From contig JAWWPY010000457.1 in NCBI GenBank assembly GCA_033854735.1, positions 11,603-75,602 on the forward strand: a DNA stretch of 64,000 nt, given 5' to 3'. The notes below the pieces were generated by a model. The model did no database searches, was not told the origin of the DNA, and worked only from the letters and a program-made list of their open reading frames with translations. Source of the DNA: JAWWPY01 sp033854735. GTDB lineage: Bacteria; Actinomycetota; Actinomycetes; Streptosporangiales; Streptosporangiaceae. This document shows, piece by piece, positions 49,998-59,233 of the stretch; the first letter of the stretch is position 1, and every line of letters begins with the position of its first letter. The position numbers and the translations under genes were made by a program.

Positions 49998-50699
49998 ATG
50001 GCCCGCGCGCTCATCGGGATCACCAGCCACATGGTGGCGGCGCGCTGGGGCGACCGGGTCCGTGAAGCTGTGCTGTCCCCGCAGACCTACTCCCGCGCCG
50101 TGGAGCGGGCCGGGGCCGTGCCGGTCCTGATTCCGCCCATCCCGCCGGGCGGGATACCCCGGCTGATCGAACGGCTGGATGGCGTGCTGTTCACCGGGGG
50201 CGAGGATGTCGATCCGGCGCTCTACGGCGCGGCCCGGCACGAGCGGACCGACGAGCCGGATGCCAGGCGGGACAGGTTCGAGCTCGCCCTGGCCCGCGCG
50301 GTCATCGAGGCGGGACTCCCGTTCCTCGGGATCTGCCGCGGCCTGCACGTGCTCAACGTGGCCCGGGGTGGCACCCTGGTGCAGCATCTCCCCGATGCTG
50401 TGGGGCACCACGGGCACGCCCCGGACCGGGCCCGGATGAGCTTCCACGATGTGCGGATCGAGCCTGCGAGCAAGCTCGGCAGGCTGCTCGGCGAGAAGAT
50501 CAGCGTGCCGGGTTCGCACCATCAGGCGGTCGCACGGCTCGGTGACGGGCTCGAGGCGGCCGCGTGGGCCGACGACCAGGTAGTGGAGGCAGCTGAGTTC
50601 CGCGGCAACCCGTTCGGCATCGGCGTGCAGTGGCGCCCGGAAGAAGCTGATGACCTGCGGATTTTCGAGGCATTCGCGGAGGCCGCCGAGGCCGCCTGA
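49998..50699 (+). CDS. Class I glutamine amidotransferase-like (PuuD family) lacking the catalytic His
   Basis: 233 residues from ATG 49998 (GGGGGA upstream). Matches gamma-glutamyl-GABA hydrolase (C26) proteins: DGVLFTGGEDVDPALYG, nucleophile C113 in FLGICRGLHVLN, and SHHQAVARLGDG. The motif normally GVQWHPE reads GVQWRPEE: the catalytic His is R213 (codon CGC at 50634-50636). E215 is kept. The Cys-His-Glu triad is thus incomplete and the hydrolase may be inactive or altered. Confidence 0.85.
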   Translation: MARALIGITSHMVAARWGDRVREAVLSPQTYSRAVERAGAVPVLIPPIPPGGIPRLIERLDGVLFTGGEDVDPALYGAARHERTDEPDARRDRFELALARAVIEAGLPFLGICRGLHVLNVARGGTLVQHLPDAVGHHGHAPDRARMSFHDVRIEPASKLGRLLGEKISVPGSHHQAVARLGDGLEAAAWADDQVVEAAEFRGNPFGIGVQWRPEEADDLRIFEAFAEAAEAA

Positions 50700-50785
50700 C
50701 CGCCCGGCCCGGCGGCCGGCCCGTCGTGCGGCCATGTCCGGGCGGCCTCAGAGGGGCCCGGGAGGCGCCGTCCTAGGATGTTCCG

Positions 50786-53700
50786 GTGACTTCAGCCGGG
50801 TACCTTCGATTTCCGCATGTCCACGATGATTTGCTCGCCTTCGTGGCCGAGGATGACATCTGGCTCGCCGCCGCCTCCGGCGGCCGGGCCTGGCGGGTCT
50901 CTGCCGACCGGGCTCCGGTCAGTCATCCGCGGCTGGCCCGGGACGGCGCCCTCCTGGCCTGGACAAGCTGGCGCGACGGGCCGCCCGAGGTGTACGTGGC
51001 CGGAGTCGACGGCGACGCTGGCCGCCGGCTCACCTACTGGAGCGACCCGGGCACCCGGACCTGCGGGTGGACGCCGGACGGTGAGGTCCTCGCGCTCACC
51101 TGCTCCGGGCAGGCCTTCGAAAGATTCACCTGGGCGCACAGCGTGCCCGCCGATGCGGGTGGGCCACGCCGCCTGCCCTTCGGCCCGGTCTCGGATCTGG
51201 CCCTGGAGCCCGACGCCCGCGTCTTGCTGAACGGCTCGTGGGGGCGCGACCCGGCGTTCTGGAAGCGGTACCGGGGCGGGACTTCCGGGCGCCTGTGGAC
51301 GGCGGGAGCGGACGGCCCGTTCCAGCGGATACTGGCCGACGTGGCCGGCCAGTTCGCGAGCCCGATGCTGGTGCGGGACAGGCTGGTCTTCCTGTCTGAC
51401 CATGAGGGGACGGGCAACCTCTACTCGTGCCAGCTCGACGGATCCGGACTGCTGCGGCATACCGACCACGACGGCAACTACGCCCGCCAGGCCAGCACGG
51501 ACGGCAGCCGTGTGGTGTACCAGTGCGCGGGGGAGATCTGGATAATCGACCACCTCGAGCCGGGCAGCGAGCCGCGGCGGGTGGAGATCACTCTCGGCTC
51601 GGCGGCCGCGGCCCGCACTCCGCGGCTGGTGTCGGCGCAGGACCATCTGGGCGGCCTGTCCTGCGATACGACCGGCCGGGCCAGCGCGGTCGAGGTCCGC
51701 GGCACGGTGCACTGGCTCACCCACCGGGACGGCCCGGCCCGGGCCCTGGCCGTGACGCCCGATGCCCGGGCCCGGCTGCCCCGCGTGCTGGGCCGCACCG
51801 GTGACGTGGTCTGGGTCAGTGATGCCGGTGGCTCGGATGCGCTGGAGATAGCGCCGGGCGGCGGTCCCGGGCTCGCCGCCGCGGCCGTCCCCGCTCCGCC
51901 CCGCCGGCTCGCGGAAGGCGCGCTGGGCCTGGTCAGTGAGCTGGCCGCGGCGCCTGACGGGTCAACTGTGGCGGTGGCCGCCAGGGACGGCCGGCTGCAC
52001 GTCGTCGACGTGGCGTCCGGGCAGGTGAGCCTGCTGACCCAGGCCCAGGACGGGCCGGTGACCGGGCTCGTCTACGCTCCCGACTCGGCCTGGCTGGCCT
52101 GGTCGCATCCTGGGCCGCGGCCGCTGGGCCGGATCCGCCTCGCCCGGCTGGCGGACGCGACCATCGTGGATGTGACCGACGGGCGCTTCAGCGACTCCGA
52201 GCCGGCGTTCACGACGGACGGGCGCTACCTGGCCTTCCTGTCGGTGCGCAGCTTCGATCCCATCTACGACGCGCACTTTTTCGACCTGTCGTTCCCGTTC
52301 GGCTCGCGCCCGTACCTGGTGGCACTGGCCGCTGGCACGCCGTCACCGTTCGCTCCCCTGGCGGAAGGCAGGCCGGTCGCGGACCGGCCGGGAGGAGGCC
52401 AGGAGTCTGCCCCGCCGGCCGAGGGGGGCCAGGACAGCAGTCGGCCGGACGGCGGCCGGGGGGACGGCTCAGCGCCGCCCGCGGTCGTGGTGGACTCCGA
52501 CGGGCTGGCCGGCCGGGTGGTGGGCGTGCCCGTGGCCGAGTGGCGCTACTCCTCGCTGCGCGCCGTCTCCGGCGGCCTCGCCTGGCTGAAGGAGCCGCTC
52601 ACCGGGGTGCTCGGCGAGAGCGCGGCCGATCCCGACGCGTCGCGGCCGCGGCCGGCGCTGGAGCGTTTCGATCTCGCCAAGCGCACCTGTGCCGAACTCG
52701 TGCCCGAGCTGAACTGGTTCGAGGTGAGCGGCGACGGGCAGCGCCTGGTCGTGCGCGACGGCGACACGCTGCGGGTCATGCCCGCCGACCGCGCTCAGGA
52801 CGCTGACTCGGCGGACACCGTCACCGTGGACCTGTCCCGGGCCCGGTTCACGGTCGATCCGGCCGCTCAGTGGCGGCACGCCTACGACGAGATGGGCCGG
52901 TACGTCAGCCATGACTTCTGGGTGGCGGACATGGCCGACGTGGACTGGGCCGGGGTGCTCGATGCCTACCGGCCGGTGCTGCAGCGGATCGGCGGCCCGG
53001 ATGACTTCGCCGACCTGCTCCTGGAGGTCCTCGGGGAACTCGGCTCCTCGCACGCGTACGTGCGGCCCGGGAAGTCACCTGGCGACGGTGCACCCGGGCG
53101 GGTAGGGCTGCTCGGCGCCGACCTGGCGCCCGGGCCGGACGGAACCTGGCGGGTGGCGCGGGTGCTGCCCGGCGAGTCTTCCGACCCGCGCGCCCGGTCG
53201 CCGCTGGCCACCCCGGGCATCAACGTCCAGCCCGGCGACGCCCTGCTGGCGGTGGACGGGCGGCCGGTGGACCCGGCCGCCGGCCCCGGTCCGCTGCTGG
53301 TCGGCTCGGCCGGCAAGCCGGTGGAACTCACCGTCGCCAGCGAGGGCGGGGAGCCGCGCCGGTTCGCGGTGACGCCGCTGTCCAGTGAGCGGCGGCTGCG
53401 GTACCAGGACTGGGTGACCGGGCGGCGCCGCCTGGTCCGTGAGCTCAGCGGCGGCCGGGCCGGCTATCTGCACGTGCCGGACATGCTCGGCGAGGGCTGG
53501 GCGCACTTCCACCGTGATCTGCGGGTGGAGATGGCCAAGGACGCGCTGCTGGTGGACGTCCGGGCCAACCGGGGCGGGCACGTGTCCGAGCTGGTCATCG
53601 AGAAGCTGGCCCGGCAGATCATGGGCTGGGACCTGCCGCGGGGCCTGCTGCCATCGACCTACCCGGGGGACGCGCCGCGCGGGCCGGTCGTCGCCCTGGC

Positions 53701-54088
53701 CGATCAGTTCGCGGGCTCGGACGGGGACATGGTCACCGCCGCGATCCGCATCCTGCGCCTCGGCCCGGTCGTCGGCACCCGCACCTGGGGCGGCGTGATC
53801 GGCATCGGTGACCCCTTCACGCTCGTCGACGGGACCCAGATCACCGTGCCGCGCTATGCCATCTGGCTGGAGGGATATGGATGGGGGGTGGAGAACCACG
53901 GGGTCGACCCGGACGTCGAGGTGGACATCTCACCGGACGACTGGGCCGGTGGCGCCGACCCCCAGCTGGAGACCGCCGTACGGCTCGCCATGGAGGCACT
54001 GGAGGCCAGGCCGGCCGCCCGGCCGCCGGACACCTCGACCAGGCCGTCCCGGCGGCGGCCGCCGCTGCCGCCCCGCTCGCGGCAGTAG
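50786..54088 (+). CDS. Tricorn protease
   Basis: 1100 residues, close to the archaeal enzyme. N-terminal beta-propellers (~1-620; GYLRFPHVHDDLLAFVAEDD at the start), a disordered insert ~525-570 of Gly/Gln/Asp, then the PDZ domain and the S41 catalytic domain: H756 (SSHAYVRP), nucleophile S978 with D979 in FAGSDGDMVTAA, and the late Glu in GVENHGVDPD. Forms a giant peptidase that degrades proteasome peptides; actinomycetes often carry one. GTG start at 50786. Single gene. Confidence 0.95.
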   Translation: MTSAGYLRFPHVHDDLLAFVAEDDIWLAAASGGRAWRVSADRAPVSHPRLARDGALLAWTSWRDGPPEVYVAGVDGDAGRRLTYWSDPGTRTCGWTPDGEVLALTCSGQAFERFTWAHSVPADAGGPRRLPFGPVSDLALEPDARVLLNGSWGRDPAFWKRYRGGTSGRLWTAGADGPFQRILADVAGQFASPMLVRDRLVFLSDHEGTGNLYSCQLDGSGLLRHTDHDGNYARQASTDGSRVVYQCAGEIWIIDHLEPGSEPRRVEITLGSAAAARTPRLVSAQDHLGGLSCDTTGRASAVEVRGTVHWLTHRDGPARALAVTPDARARLPRVLGRTGDVVWVSDAGGSDALEIAPGGGPGLAAAAVPAPPRRLAEGALGLVSELAAAPDGSTVAVAARDGRLHVVDVASGQVSLLTQAQDGPVTGLVYAPDSAWLAWSHPGPRPLGRIRLARLADATIVDVTDGRFSDSEPAFTTDGRYLAFLSVRSFDPIYDAHFFDLSFPFGSRPYLVALAAGTPSPFAPLAEGRPVADRPGGGQESAPPAEGGQDSSRPDGGRGDGSAPPAVVVDSDGLAGRVVGVPVAEWRYSSLRAVSGGLAWLKEPLTGVLGESAADPDASRPRPALERFDLAKRTCAELVPELNWFEVSGDGQRLVVRDGDTLRVMPADRAQDADSADTVTVDLSRARFTVDPAAQWRHAYDEMGRYVSHDFWVADMADVDWAGVLDAYRPVLQRIGGPDDFADLLLEVLGELGSSHAYVRPGKSPGDGAPGRVGLLGADLAPGPDGTWRVARVLPGESSDPRARSPLATPGINVQPGDALLAVDGRPVDPAAGPGPLLVGSAGKPVELTVASEGGEPRRFAVTPLSSERRLRYQDWVTGRRRLVRELSGGRAGYLHVPDMLGEGWAHFHRDLRVEMAKDALLVDVRANRGGHVSELVIEKLARQIMGWDLPRGLLPSTYPGDAPRGPVVALADQFAGSDGDMVTAAIRILRLGPVVGTRTWGGVIGIGDPFTLVDGTQITVPRYAIWLEGYGWGVENHGVDPDVEVDISPDDWAGGADPQLETAVRLAMEALEARPAARPPDTSTRPSRRRPPLPPRSRQ

Positions 54089-54109
54089 CCACCCACCCGG
54101 AGGTCCTCC

Positions 54110-54970
54110 CTACAGCGGCAGCTGGTAGCCCCTGACCCAGTGGAGCTGCATCCAGAGCAGGGCGTTCGTCCACGCCCCGGTGACCTCGAGGACCCCGACG
54201 ATGACCAGCATCCCGCCGCCGACCTGCGCGATGAGCCGGGCGTGGCGGCGGGCGAAGTCGAAGGCGCGGACACCACGCTGGAAGGCGAGGGCGACGATCA
54301 GGAAGGGGATGCCCAGGCCGAGTCCGTAGATGAAGCCGAGCACGCCGCCGCGGCCGGCCGAGCCGCTGATCGCCGCCATGTTGAGCACGGCGGTGAGCGT
54401 GGGGCCGATGCATGGCGTCCAGCTCAGCGCGAAAAGAACGCCCAGCAGGGGCGCTCCGGCGAGGCCGGCCCGCGGGCGTACCGAGGGCCGCATGATCCGC
54501 CCGGCGATCGGGAACCTGTCCAGTACGCCGGCGAACACCAGGCCGAGCACGATCGTGACCCCGCCGAGCACCGCGGTCAGCACACTGGTCTGCTGGCGCA
54601 GCGCAATGCCGAGGCTGCCGAAGGCCCCTCCTTCGAGGGTGAAAACCACCGAGAAGCCGAGCACGAACAGCGCCGTCCCGGCCACCGTCCGGCCGCGGCG
54701 GGCCCGGCCGGCCGGGCCGGCCGCCTCGGCGCCGGCCGCGTGCCCGCCGTCAGCGACGGCGGAGCGCCCTCCGCCAGCGACGGTGGAGAGCTCGGCGACG
54801 GCCGGGCGCTGGGCGTCCGCGCCGGACATTCCGGTGACGTACGAGAGATAACCGGGCACCAGCGGGAGGCAGCACGGGGACAGGAAGGTGACCGCGCCAG
54901 CGGCGGCCGCGATCGGCACGGCCAGGATCAGCGGCCCGGACTGGACCAGGTTCTCGACCCCGCCGCCCAT
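54110..54970 (-). CDS. ccdA: CcdA-type cytochrome c biogenesis protein
   Basis: 286 residues, six TM helices. The two redox Cys sites are in FLSPCCLPLVPGYLS (helix 1) and LSWTPCIGPTLTAVL (helix 4). A hydrophilic Ala/Gly loop (~55-95) separates helices 1 and 2. Transfers electrons from thioredoxin to extracytoplasmic thiols for cytochrome c maturation. ResB/ResC are not next to it. Convergent with the tricorn gene. Confidence 0.93.
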   Translation of the reverse strand: MGGGVENLVQSGPLILAVPIAAAAGAVTFLSPCCLPLVPGYLSYVTGMSGADAQRPAVAELSTVAGGGRSAVADGGHAAGAEAAGPAGRARRGRTVAGTALFVLGFSVVFTLEGGAFGSLGIALRQQTSVLTAVLGGVTIVLGLVFAGVLDRFPIAGRIMRPSVRPRAGLAGAPLLGVLFALSWTPCIGPTLTAVLNMAAISGSAGRGGVLGFIYGLGLGIPFLIVALAFQRGVRAFDFARRHARLIAQVGGGMLVIVGVLEVTGAWTNALLWMQLHWVRGYQLPL

Positions 54971-55146
54971 GACGCCCGCCTCCCTCCCGTTCTGGCTCGC
55001 CCCAACCTATCCCGCTGCTGGCCGGCGCCGGCCAGCAGGCTGATCGATCTGATCCCGTTACGACATTCCATTGCACGACGCCTGAGTCGGGCCTAGTGTC
55101 CGATCAAGTCTTATTGTGTGTGAACACGTTTGAACGGAGATGTGCG

Positions 55147-56889
55147 ATGGTCAGTCCAGGTATCGACCGGCTGCTGGCCCTCCTCGCCGGGCGGCTGACC
55201 CGGTGGCAAAGACGGGACGGTCATCGCCGGCCATCGAAGCGGAGCCTCGCGCTGGTGGCCGGCCCCATGGTGCTCCTGCTGCCGCTGCTGCCGCTGGCCG
55301 CATCCGGGTCGTCGGCCAGTTCATCGCAGGCCTCGCCGGCCTCGGCCTCGGCCGCCGCCGACTCCGCCGCGCCTACCGTCAACCTGGCCCTGGCCGGCCA
55401 GGCCAGTGCCACGTCGTCCGAATCGGCCAATCCGGCGTCCAGGGCGATTGACGGCGACGCCGGCACCGACTGGTGCACCTCGTCGTGGACCGGGAGCCTC
55501 GTGATTGACCTGGGCCAGATCCATTCCCTCAGTGACCTGGGCATCACGCTGGACGCGACCAGCCCGTCGGCGAGCGCTACCATCCAGGTCGCGAGCCAGT
55601 CAGGCGCCTGGCAGCCGGTCCCGGCGGCCCGCAACGTCGCGCTGGACCCAGGCAACCCGATGTACGTGCCGCTGCCGAGAAACACCCAGGCGCGGTACGC
55701 GCAGCTGACCGTCTGGAGCGACACCGGCGCGGACGTCTGCGTCGGGGAATTCCGGATGTTCGGCCGTGACCCGGCCGCGGCGGGCATGAAGCTGGGCGGG
55801 GATCTGTCGTTCACCCCGCAGGAACTCGCCGCCGGAGCGAAGTTCACCTACCGCGGCCAGCAGCAGAGCCCGGTGACGATCATGAAGGAGAACGGGGCCA
55901 ATTATGTGCGCATGCGGCTGTGGGTGAACCCGCCGCCGGGCTATAGCAACCTGGCCAGCGATCTGGCCCTGGCCCGCAGCGTGCACGAGGCTGGGATGAA
56001 GATCTACCTGGACATCATGTATTCCGATTTCTGGGCCGATCCGCAGCATCAGGACATCCCCGCGTCCTGGGCCGGCCAGAACCTCGCCCAGCTCACCGCC
56101 ACGGTGCAGTCCTACACCCAGCAGGTGATCTCGGCCTTCGGCAAGCAGGGAACGCCCGTGGACATGGTCTCCATCGGAAACGAGATACGCAACGGCATCC
56201 TGTGGCCGGTCGGCCAGGTCGACCCGGCGGCCGGCACCGGTTATGACGCGCTGGCGACCCTGCTCAAGGCGGGCGTGGCCGGGGCCCGGGCCGGGAATCC
56301 CCGCAGCCACCAGCTGCTGATCATGATGCACTACGACCAGGGCGGCAACAATCAGCTGAGCCAGGCGTTCTACCAGAACCTGGTGTCACGCGGCGTGCCG
56401 TTCGACGTGATCGGCCTGTCCTACTACACGTTCTTCCACGGCACGATCTCCCAGATGAAGGCCAACGTGGACGCGCTCGCCACCCAGTTCCACAAGCCGA
56501 TCGTCATCTCGGAAACCCAGTACGCGTGGACACTGGCCAACGGCAACAGCGCGATCGGTGACAGCACCGGCAATTTCGTGTGGGAACCCAGCCAAATATC
56601 GGCCGGCTACCCGGCCAGCCCGGGCGGCCAGCTGTCGTTCGTGACCGACGAGCTGGCCATCCTGGCCCAGGTTCCGGACGGCCTCGGCGCGGGGCTGTTC
56701 TACTGGGCGCCCGACTGGATCCCCGGCGTGGGATGGGAACCGGGAGCGGGCGTGGGCACGCCGAACGCCAACCTGACCCTGTTCAACTCCCAGGGCGTCG
56801 CGCTGCCGTCGATCGGGATCTTCCAGAACCCGGCCGCGGTCTGCCAGAGCTACGACCCCTACGACGTGCCCTGCGTCGTCGGGGGCTGA
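55147..56889 (+). CDS. Secreted GH53 endo-beta-1,4-galactanase with F5/8-type C domain
   Basis: 580 residues from ATG 55147 (GGAG at 55136-55139). A long basic start precedes the membrane signal (LALVAGPMVLLLPLLPLAAS). Residues ~95-215 form a discoidin/F5-8C-type carbohydrate-binding domain (VNLALAGQASATSSESANPA), then GH53 from ~220: catalytic acid/base Glu in DMVSIGNEIRNG and nucleophile Glu in KPIVISETQYAW. Cleaves arabinogalactan or galactan. Shares its 31-bp 3' overlap with the convergent membrane protein. Confidence 0.92.
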   Translation: MVSPGIDRLLALLAGRLTRWQRRDGHRRPSKRSLALVAGPMVLLLPLLPLAASGSSASSSQASPASASAAADSAAPTVNLALAGQASATSSESANPASRAIDGDAGTDWCTSSWTGSLVIDLGQIHSLSDLGITLDATSPSASATIQVASQSGAWQPVPAARNVALDPGNPMYVPLPRNTQARYAQLTVWSDTGADVCVGEFRMFGRDPAAAGMKLGGDLSFTPQELAAGAKFTYRGQQQSPVTIMKENGANYVRMRLWVNPPPGYSNLASDLALARSVHEAGMKIYLDIMYSDFWADPQHQDIPASWAGQNLAQLTATVQSYTQQVISAFGKQGTPVDMVSIGNEIRNGILWPVGQVDPAAGTGYDALATLLKAGVAGARAGNPRSHQLLIMMHYDQGGNNQLSQAFYQNLVSRGVPFDVIGLSYYTFFHGTISQMKANVDALATQFHKPIVISETQYAWTLANGNSAIGDSTGNFVWEPSQISAGYPASPGGQLSFVTDELAILAQVPDGLGAGLFYWAPDWIPGVGWEPGAGVGTPNANLTLFNSQGVALPSIGIFQNPAAVCQSYDPYDVPCVVGG

Positions 56890-57371
56890 GGTGACGGCTG
56901 GAGGACGTACAGGTTCACGAGGAGGCAGAGCAGCGCCACCGCGGTGAGCAGGGCCATGCCGAGGGAGGCGCCGTCGGTGCCGGTGTTGACGAACGTCGCA
57001 CCGCTGACGGCGGCGCCTGCCACGGCGAGCAGGCTGACCAGCGAGGTCACGATGGTCACCCGGTGCCGGGCCTGGATGGCCCGGGCCACCAGCGCGACTG
57101 AGCCGATCACGATGACCAGGCCGATCCCGGCGTGCAGGGCCAGCGCCGCCGGGCCGCTGGACAGGGCCCGGCCTACCGCCGCTGGCACGCCGCCGCCCTG
57201 ATCGCGCTTTGGCACCGTGATGTACAGGTTCACCCACATCCCGAGCGCGGACTGGACGAGCAGGGCTATCGAGAGGCCCAGGCTTGTCTTACGCACCCCG
57301 TCCTGCCGTCCGGCGCGATCCCGGGCGAGGACCTGCCGTGCGACTGCGGTCTCCGACATGTCGTTGGTCAC
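56859..57371 (-). CDS. Four-TM membrane protein, function unknown
   Basis: 170 residues from GTG 57371 (GAGG upstream). Four hydrophobic segments: LGLSIALLVQSALGMWVNLY, ALHAGIGLVIVIGSVALVAR, VTIVTSLVSLLAVAGAAVSG and LGMALLTAVALLCLLVNLYV. No known motif recognised. Divergent from a MarR-type regulator, which may control it. Confidence 0.8.
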   Translation of the reverse strand: MTNDMSETAVARQVLARDRAGRQDGVRKTSLGLSIALLVQSALGMWVNLYITVPKRDQGGGVPAAVGRALSSGPAALALHAGIGLVIVIGSVALVARAIQARHRVTIVTSLVSLLAVAGAAVSGATFVNTGTDGASLGMALLTAVALLCLLVNLYVLQPSPQPPTTQGTS

Positions 57372-57459
57372 CCCATCCTCGTGTCATCTCGGCCGCCCGC
57401 CGGATCCGGGCGCCCTCTGGTGCGGTATAGCTTCATAGAGCATATAGTTTCGTTGCGTG

Positions 57460-57496
57460 ATTATCATCTTTGATTAAGTATCCGCGCTGATAGTAT
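57460..57496 (+). promoter_or_regulatory. Operator and -10 element of the MarR gene
   Basis: ATCA-TCTT-TGAT, within TTATCATCTTTGATTAA (57461-57477), is a perfect inverted repeat in an AT-rich island. TAGTAT (57491-57496) is a good -10 element 7 bp before the ATG at 57504. The arrangement suits a leaderless transcript repressed by the MarR protein. Confidence 0.55.
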
Positions 57497-57503
57497 TTTC
57501 CTG

Positions 57504-57998
57504 ATGGACGATCCAGGGCATGAGACGGTTGTGCGGGAGGGGAACAGCGTGTCGCTGCTCCTGGTCCAGCTCGGCTTCCATGCGGCGCGGCGGTTCGGCG
57601 AGCGGCTGGCGCCGCTGGGCATCGAGCAACGGCAGGCGGGGATGCTCAGCCGCCTGGCGGCCAACCAGGGCCGGTCCCAGCAGGCGATCGCCGAGCTGAT
57701 CGGGGTGAACGCGACCAGGATGGTTTTCCTCGTCGATGAGCTGGAAGGGCTGGGCTTGGTTGAGCGCAGGCGCAATCCGGCCGACCGGCGGTCACACGCG
57801 CTGTACCTGACCGATGCGGGCACCGCCATGCTGGAGCGGGTCAGGACGGTAACGGCGGAACACGAGGCCTCGATCGGGGCCGGCCTGAGCGATGCCGAGC
57901 GGGGGCGGCTGCTGGGCCTGCTCCAGACCTTGGCGCACGAGCAGGGCCTGAGTACGTACGGCCTGCCAGGCATCCCGCCCGCCCGGCCACCGGCCTAA
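57504..57998 (+). CDS. MarR-family transcriptional regulator
   Basis: 164 residues from ATG 57504. Winged helix: LGIEQRQAGMLSRLAANQG, recognition helix SQQAIAELIGVNATRMVFLV and wing ERRRNPADRRSHALYLTDAG. The ATG starts about where transcription should (leaderless), but GTG 57549 with SD GGGAGGGG (57535-57542) is a possible alternative. Probably represses itself and the divergent membrane protein. The effector is unknown, commonly a phenolic compound. Confidence 0.92.
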   Translation: MDDPGHETVVREGNSVSLLLVQLGFHAARRFGERLAPLGIEQRQAGMLSRLAANQGRSQQAIAELIGVNATRMVFLVDELEGLGLVERRRNPADRRSHALYLTDAGTAMLERVRTVTAEHEASIGAGLSDAERGRLLGLLQTLAHEQGLSTYGLPGIPPARPPA

Positions 57999-58091
57999 GG
58001 CTAATCGCGCACATCTGCGGCCTACTACGCGTCCGCCTGCGGCAACTCGCCCCGGCCGCGGAATTGACCAGTACGGGCACCTGCGGCCACC

Positions 58092-59213
58092 ATGTCGGTC
58101 ATGCGTACAAATCCCCCGTTCCGTGCCGACCATGTCGGGAGCCTGCTGCGGCCGCCCGGGCTGCTGGCGTCCCGTGATGACTTCTTCGCTGGCCGGATCA
58201 CCGCCGACCAGTTGCGGGCCGCCGAGGACGAGGCCATCGTCAGCGTCGTGGCCATGCAGGAGAAGGTCGGCTTGCAGTCCGCCACCGATGGGGAGTTCCG
58301 GCGTGCCTCCTGGCACATGGACTTCATCTACCAGCTCGGCGGCATCAGCAAGGCGCCGGGCAACATGGCCGTGCAGTTCCACAACCCCTCGGGGGACATC
58401 GAGTTCACCCCGGCCGCCATACACGTGGACAACAAAATTGAGCTGTACCACACGATCTTCGAGGAGGACTTCAGGTACCTGAAGTCGCTCGTCACGTCGG
58501 CCACGCCCAAGCTGACCATCCCGTCGCCGAACATGGTGCACTACCGCGGCGGGCCGGCTGCGATCGACCCGGCGGTCTACCCCGACATCGAGGAGTTCTG
58601 GAGCGACCTGGCCGCCGCCTACGCCGACGAGGTATCCCGGCTCGCCGCGCTGGGCTGTGAGTACCTCCAGTTCGATGACACGAGCCTGGCCTACCTGAAC
58701 GACCCGGCGCAGCGGGCCGAGATCGCCGGCCGTGGCGAAGACGCCGACCATCTGCACCTGCGGTACATCCGGCAGGTCAACGCCGCGCTGGCGGGCAGGC
58801 CACCAGGTCTCGCGGTGACCACGCACTTGTGCCGGGGGAACTTCCGTTCCTCGTGGGCCGCCGAGGGCGGGTACGACTTCGTGGCCGAGGCCCTGTTCAG
58901 CGACCTGGACGTGGACGGCTTCTTCCTCGAATACGACGACGAGCGGTCCGGCGGGTTCGAGCCGCTGCGCTTCGTGCCCCCGGGCAAGATGGTGGTCCTC
59001 GGCCTGGTGACCACGAAGCGGGGCGCCCTGGAAAACCCGGACGACCTGAAGCGCCGGATCGACGAGGCCTCCCGCTACGTGCCCCTCGACCAGCTCTGCC
59101 TGTCCCCGCAGTGCGGGTTCTCCTCCACGGTCGAGGGCAACGCGCTCAGCTACGATGAGGAAGTGGCCAAGCTCAACCTCATCGTGGGAGTAGCCCACGA
59201 CGTCTGGGGCTGA
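58092..59213 (+). CDS. Stand-alone MetE-like methyltransferase C-terminal domain protein
   Basis: 373 residues, matching only the C-terminal barrel of cobalamin-independent methionine synthase. FRADHVGSLLRPPGLLASRD starts it, LQFDDTSLAYL carries the acidic pocket. The Zn ligands appear in VTTHLCRGNF (His and Cys), FLEYDDERSGG and SPQCGFSSTVEGN (Cys). Such short forms transfer methyl groups from simple donors to thiols and differ from MetE proper. Start is ATG 58092 or 58101. Upstream of an MFS gene by 20 bp. Confidence 0.88.
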   Translation: MSVMRTNPPFRADHVGSLLRPPGLLASRDDFFAGRITADQLRAAEDEAIVSVVAMQEKVGLQSATDGEFRRASWHMDFIYQLGGISKAPGNMAVQFHNPSGDIEFTPAAIHVDNKIELYHTIFEEDFRYLKSLVTSATPKLTIPSPNMVHYRGGPAAIDPAVYPDIEEFWSDLAAAYADEVSRLAALGCEYLQFDDTSLAYLNDPAQRAEIAGRGEDADHLHLRYIRQVNAALAGRPPGLAVTTHLCRGNFRSSWAAEGGYDFVAEALFSDLDVDGFFLEYDDERSGGFEPLRFVPPGKMVVLGLVTTKRGALENPDDLKRRIDEASRYVPLDQLCLSPQCGFSSTVEGNALSYDEEVAKLNLIVGVAHDVWG

Positions 59214-59233
59214 TCGCCGGGGACACCCTGGGC

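Noticed and set aside
49721..50065. Forward gene in front of the PuuD-like gene
   Set aside because: Low-complexity Arg/Gly/Pro frame overlapping the real start; no SD or motif.
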